A stretch of DNA of 44,871 nucleotides from Parelusimicrobium sp031549165. GTDB taxonomy: Bacteria > Elusimicrobiota > Elusimicrobia > Elusimicrobiales > Elusimicrobiaceae. A model generated the notes under the pieces. It was not told the DNA's origin, did not search any database, and worked only from the letters and a program-made list of their open reading frames with translations. The first letter of the stretch is position 1. The number at the start of each line of letters is the position of its first letter. Of the stretch, positions 41,684-44,871 are shown piece after piece. The stretch is taken from positions 1 to 44,871 of the forward strand of contig JAVBQE010000044.1 of assembly GCA_031549165.1 (NCBI GenBank), written 5' to 3'. Position numbers and translations under genes: made by a program.

Positions 41684-42844
41684 ATGGAAATTAAAGTCCC
41701 GTCGGAATTACTGCCCAGCGTGAGTTTTGCATGCGGCCCCAGCCAGGGCCACCCCACAGCGCGCCTTACACCGCTCAACGAAACGTTTTTTGAGCGCAGC
41801 CACAGATCTAAAGATCTTACTACAAACGGCCTGTACAAAGAAACAACACAAAACATTGTATCCGTTTTAAATATTCCTGCAGATTACACAGTCTTCTTCT
41901 ACCACGGCGGCGCAACAACAGCGCTGGACGCGGTGCTCTGGAACCTGTGCTTAGACAGCGTGTCCGGCATGGTGCTGGGCGCGTTTTCCAAAATGTGGTG
42001 CAAAAAAATGGTGGAAAGAGCCGGCGGCATTAACAAAAAAACCATTCTCTCCCCCGAAGAAGGCTCCTTACTTCCCAAAGGCGAACTGGACTATAATGCA
42101 AGCCTCATTTTACTTACCCCCAACGAAACCTCTACAGGTATTCAACTGCCCGATTCTTTTTTAAACGAAGTCTGGGAAAAGAAAGGCGAAAACACGCTTG
42201 TAGCGTGGGACTGCACGTCCTGCGCGGGCGGCAGAAATTTACCTGCGGGTAAATATGACGCCATGGTGTTTTCACTTCAAAAATGTTTCGGCGCGGGCGG
42301 CGGCACAAGCTTTGTAGCCTTAAGCCCTAAAGCTATTAAACGCCTGGAAGAAACCTCCAAAATGCGTAACTTCCCCTATTGCATGAACTTTACGGAAACG
42401 CTTGATAAGGCAGAAAAGTTCCAAACGCTTAACACCCCCAGCACCACCAACATTTGGTTAGCTAACGAAACGTGTAAGTGGATTAAATCCATCGGCGGTA
42501 TAGAAGCGGCTGATAAATTATGCAGAAAGCATGCGGAGTTTTTGTTTAACTTTGCCAAAAGCACGGACTACCTTGCGCCTCTTATTGACGACGAGGCCTA
42601 CCGCTCTTACATGACCGTTACATTAAAAATAACGGACCCCGCTCTCGTCGGCGCAGACATTAACAAAGCAGTGCAAACCTGCGGCGCAGACAATATGAAA
42701 GACGGAATTAACAAATATTCTTCCGTTAAAGAAAACTCGCTTCGCATAGCGTGCTTCCCGTTTGTGGACGTTAACGGCACGGCGGAGTTTGACAAGTTAA
42801 CTAAAATGGTAGATTTCATCGTCAAAGAAATGAGGAAGAAATAA
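41684..42844 (+). CDS. serC: Phosphoserine aminotransferase
   Basis: 386 residues. It transfers an amino group from glutamate to 3-phosphohydroxypyruvate in serine synthesis. Landmarks are the N-terminal FACGPSQGHPTARL, FYHGGATTALDAVLWNL, LILLTPNETSTGIQLP, VAWDCTSCAGGRNLP, and the PLP lysine in VFSLQKCFGAGGG. This is the class V aminotransferase fold, closer to the archaeal/actinobacterial serC branch than to E. coli SerC in appearance. GAGAGGAAAA precedes the ATG. It overlaps serA by one base (TAATG). Confidence 0.93.
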   Translation: MEIKVPSELLPSVSFACGPSQGHPTARLTPLNETFFERSHRSKDLTTNGLYKETTQNIVSVLNIPADYTVFFYHGGATTALDAVLWNLCLDSVSGMVLGAFSKMWCKKMVERAGGINKKTILSPEEGSLLPKGELDYNASLILLTPNETSTGIQLPDSFLNEVWEKKGENTLVAWDCTSCAGGRNLPAGKYDAMVFSLQKCFGAGGGTSFVALSPKAIKRLEETSKMRNFPYCMNFTETLDKAEKFQTLNTPSTTNIWLANETCKWIKSIGGIEAADKLCRKHAEFLFNFAKSTDYLAPLIDDEAYRSYMTVTLKITDPALVGADINKAVQTCGADNMKDGINKYSSVKENSLRIACFPFVDVNGTAEFDKLTKMVDFIVKEMRKK

Positions 42845-43797
42845 TGAAAATTTTAATAGCAGATAAGTTCCCGCAGAAATGGATGGACGTTTTAAAAACT
42901 AACGGGCATGAGATAACTTACAACGCTGCCTTAGACGCGGACACTCTTTCCGGCGCTATTAAAGACGCGGATATTGTGATTGTTCGCAGCACCAAAGTTA
43001 ACGCCAAATCTATTGAGGCGGCAACCAACCTAAAGCTCATCATCCGCGCAGGCGCGGGCGTGGACAATATTGACGTGCCCGCCGCAACAGCCAAAAAAAT
43101 TGCCGTGTGCAACTGCCCCGGCACAAACTCCATCGCCGTGGCAGAACTTGCGATGGGCTTAATACTCTCTCTTGACAGACGCATTTATGACAACACCGCC
43201 GACCTTAGAAATGGCATTTGGAACAAAACAGAATATTCCAAAGCCAAAGGTATTTTTGGAAGAACTTTGGGCATAGTAGGCCTTGGAAATATCGGGCGCG
43301 AAGTTAACAAAAGGGCACAGGCTTTCGGCCTTAAAGTTGTCGGTTTTGACCCGTTTCTTAAGGACGAGGATTTTGCGGCAAATAATATCACCAAAATTAC
43401 GGACCTTAAAGAGCTGGCTAAAGTGTCCGACATCATCACAATTCATCTGCCCGATACTGCGGGCACAAAGGGCCTTTTTGATCAATCATTCTTTGAATGC
43501 ATGAAGGACGGCGCTACATTTATTAACACATCGCGCGGCGGGCTGGTGTCGCAGGAGTGTTTGCTTGAGGCTATTAAGGCTAAAAATTTACGCGTGGGCT
43601 TAGACGTGTATGAGCATGAGCCTAAGGCCGACGCCAAAGAGTTTAAGGACGAGATTACACAGGTCCCCAACATCTACGGCACGCACCACATCGGCGCCAG
43701 CACGGACCAGGCGCAAGAAGCGGTGAGCGAACTTGCGGTAAAGATAATTGACTGGTTTAATATCAACAAAACATTTTTACACCAGGTTAACAAATAA
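42844..43797 (+). CDS. serA: D-3-phosphoglycerate dehydrogenase (short form)
   Basis: 317 residues, the minimal type with no C-terminal ACT or ASB regulatory domain, so serine feedback inhibition through ACT is not expected. NAD-binding motif GIVGLGNIGREVNKRA, substrate-binding RAGAGVDNIDV, CPGTNSIAVAELAMGL, ITIHLPDTAGTKGLF, NTSRGGLVSQ, and the catalytic His in GTHHIGAST. It oxidises 3-phosphoglycerate to 3-phosphohydroxypyruvate. It is translationally coupled to serC, giving the first two steps of serine synthesis in one unit. Confidence 0.95.
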   Translation: MKILIADKFPQKWMDVLKTNGHEITYNAALDADTLSGAIKDADIVIVRSTKVNAKSIEAATNLKLIIRAGAGVDNIDVPAATAKKIAVCNCPGTNSIAVAELAMGLILSLDRRIYDNTADLRNGIWNKTEYSKAKGIFGRTLGIVGLGNIGREVNKRAQAFGLKVVGFDPFLKDEDFAANNITKITDLKELAKVSDIITIHLPDTAGTKGLFDQSFFECMKDGATFINTSRGGLVSQECLLEAIKAKNLRVGLDVYEHEPKADAKEFKDEITQVPNIYGTHHIGASTDQAQEAVSELAVKIIDWFNINKTFLHQVNK

Positions 43798-43816
43798 AGT
43801 TTGTTATAAAAAGCGC

Positions 43817-43907
43817 AGTCATTGCGAGGCTCCCACGCTTCGCTCTGGACAGGCGAAGGCCGCGGTAGCGTATCATCCGTATAGAAAGACGGGCAATCTC
43901 ACACTTA
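43817..43907 (-). repeat. 'GCAATGAC'-family repeat downstream of serA
   Basis: AGTCATTGCGAGGC, CTTCGCTCTGGACAGGCG, AAGGCCGCGGTAGCG, then CATCCGTATAGAAAGACG and GGGCAATCTCACACTTA. It shares the CCGTATAGAAAGACG block with the repeat at 34494. Confidence 0.8.
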
Positions 43908-43922
43908 TTTTTTTGTTGTAGC

Positions 43923-44184
43923 TGTTCGTCGTACGAATTATAAGGTGTGCGTCGCTTTGCTTGCATTTTATTTTATGTGAGGCATGGCGTAGCAATGTAC
44001 GCAGCCCAACTTTGCTCGTCCGGCTCGCAAAGGCATTGGCAAAGGGCCGTTTGCGGCCCGTCTTTGGGCGAAACTTCGTCTTACAGCTGGGGGACACACC
44101 GCTACGTTGCTCAGTTTACTGCCCTTGGGAGCTAGACTTCTGCTACACTTTTTCGGGCGCGGAATGTCCCCCGGTCAGTGGGCT
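43923..44184 (+). repeat. 260-bp dispersed repeat, copy H2, downstream of serA
   Basis: Matches the reverse complement of 26468-26726. Its internal inverted repeat is GGGGGACACACCGC (44089-44102) against GCGGAATGTCCCCC (44159-44172), with CACTTTTTCGGGCGCGGAAT shared exactly with H1. It is 126 bp downstream of serA on the plus strand, so both copies have the same orientation relative to the gene before them. No gene is supported in 43798-44281. Confidence 0.85.
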
Positions 44185-44281
44185 GAGTAGTTAATAATTT
44201 GTTTTTGTTGTTTACATTTTGAGGCAGTTGTTTTTACAACAGAGGCAGTTGTTCCTCTATTTTTTTAACGGAGTAATAAAT

Positions 44282-44871
44282 ATGAAAATAATACCTTTTG
44301 CATCTTTTAGGCCTTCTGCTGACGCGGAAAAAATTGCCTGCTTGCCGTATGACGTAATAGACTCCAACGAGGCGCGTGAAATGGCTAAAGGAAACGCCGT
44401 CTCCTTTCTGCATGTGGACAAGCCGGAAATTGATTTGCCTGTTGACCTTGATATCCACGACGACAAGGTGTACGCGCAGGGCAAAATAAATTTAGATAAA
44501 CTTATTTCTTCCGGCGTGCTTAAGCAGGAAGAAAAACCTTGCTTCTACATCTACCGCCAGACGATGGACGGGCGCGAACAGTACGGCCTAGTAGCCGGCG
44601 CAAGCGTGGAAGATTATGACTCTGGCAAAATTAAAAAGCACGAGTTTACCAGAAAAGATAAAGAGCTGGACCGCACGCGCCATATACAGACTTTACAGGC
44701 CACAACAGGCCCGGTGTTTTTGGCATATAAACATAACGGCGCGATGCTTGATTTAATTAAAAAAATTATTGCCCAGAAACCTGTGTATGACTTTGTGGCG
44801 GACGATAAAATAGGCCACACCATTTGGGTAGTCAACCAAGACACTGACATTAAAAATATAGAAAACATTTT
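44282..44871 (+). CDS. DUF1015-family protein (3' end cut by window)
   Basis: 196 residues are visible and the frame runs off the right edge. N-terminus MKIIPFASFRPSADAEKIACLPYDVIDSNEAREMA, with AVSFLHVDKPEIDLP, CFYIYRQTMDGREQYGLVAG and KKHEFTRKDKELDRTRHIQ, matches DUF1015 (SerC-neighbouring proteins of unknown function, sometimes annotated as HTH/HD-like kinases). The order serC-serA-DUF1015 recurs in many anaerobes, so a link to serine metabolism is likely. ACGGAG precedes the ATG at 44282. Confidence 0.88.
   Translation, partial: MKIIPFASFRPSADAEKIACLPYDVIDSNEAREMAKGNAVSFLHVDKPEIDLPVDLDIHDDKVYAQGKINLDKLISSGVLKQEEKPCFYIYRQTMDGREQYGLVAGASVEDYDSGKIKKHEFTRKDKELDRTRHIQTLQATTGPVFLAYKHNGAMLDLIKKIIAQKPVYDFVADDKIGHTIWVVNQDTDIKNIENI

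Overview
The window reads as a compact chromosome segment of a Gram-negative (diderm), AT-leaning bacterium. An outer-membrane LPS-assembly protein (LptD), many lipoproteins, an Elusimicrobium-like gene complement and the repeat style suggest Elusimicrobiota. That placement is an inference from gene content and was not tested by a database search. No phage, insertion sequence, CRISPR array, rRNA or plasmid functions are visible. Most genes are housekeeping; the unusual content lies in the intergenic repeats, a DnaA-like ATPase operon and the promoters.

Layout. 1-4.6 kb: a minus-strand set pyrE - lipoprotein - nadA - nadC - PLP aminotransferase - TRL-type lipoprotein (pyrimidine and NAD synthesis). 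4.6-8.5 kb: the conserved rpmH-rnpA-yidD-yidC-jag cluster, closed by a terminator at 4577-4606. 8.5-11 kb: a POT peptide transporter and a secreted TPR protein. 11-17.9 kb (plus strand): ruvA-ruvB-spoIID, a second spoIID, queA-racemase, and a TSUP permease with its DUF1634 partner. 17.8-23 kb: a MurJ-like flippase and gatB diverging from a 19-bp shared promoter, then a CNT nucleoside transporter and yajQ diverging from a palindromic promoter. 23.3-35 kb (minus strand): LPP20-like and FlgT-like lipoproteins, comM, dprA, topA, a Xer recombinase, a ROK sugar kinase and lptD. 35-41 kb: tpiA, deoC, an 822-residue Pro-rich protein and a DnaA-like ATPase. 41-41.3 kb: tRNA-Gln, tRNA-Met and tRNA-Pro. 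41.7 kb to the end: serC-serA and a DUF1015 gene cut by the window edge.

Functional links: nucleoside uptake (CNT), deoC and tpiA connect nucleosides to glycolysis; serC-serA-DUF1015 is a serine-synthesis unit; topA, dprA, comM, ruvAB and xer are DNA-processing and competence genes; MurJ-like flippase, the SpoIID proteins and LptD serve the envelope.

Most striking signal: long hairpin elements between genes. Three copies (27.9, 31.7 and 35.2 kb) have identical geometry (31-nt arm, 25-nt apex, 30-nt arm, one conserved bulged C) and almost constant apex and flanks, yet in the third copy the arms differ at ten positions in the left arm and every one is compensated in the right arm. Three further hairpins (23.2, 40.9, 41.2 kb) and a separate 260-bp repeat pair (26.6 and 44.1 kb) also sit just downstream of genes, in a consistent orientation relative to the upstream gene. 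A second candidate novelty is the translationally coupled pair of a Pro-rich 822-residue protein and a DnaA-like ATPase that lacks the DnaA DNA-binding domain. A third is recurrent leaderless-looking promoters, including one in which two divergent genes appear to share a -10 box.
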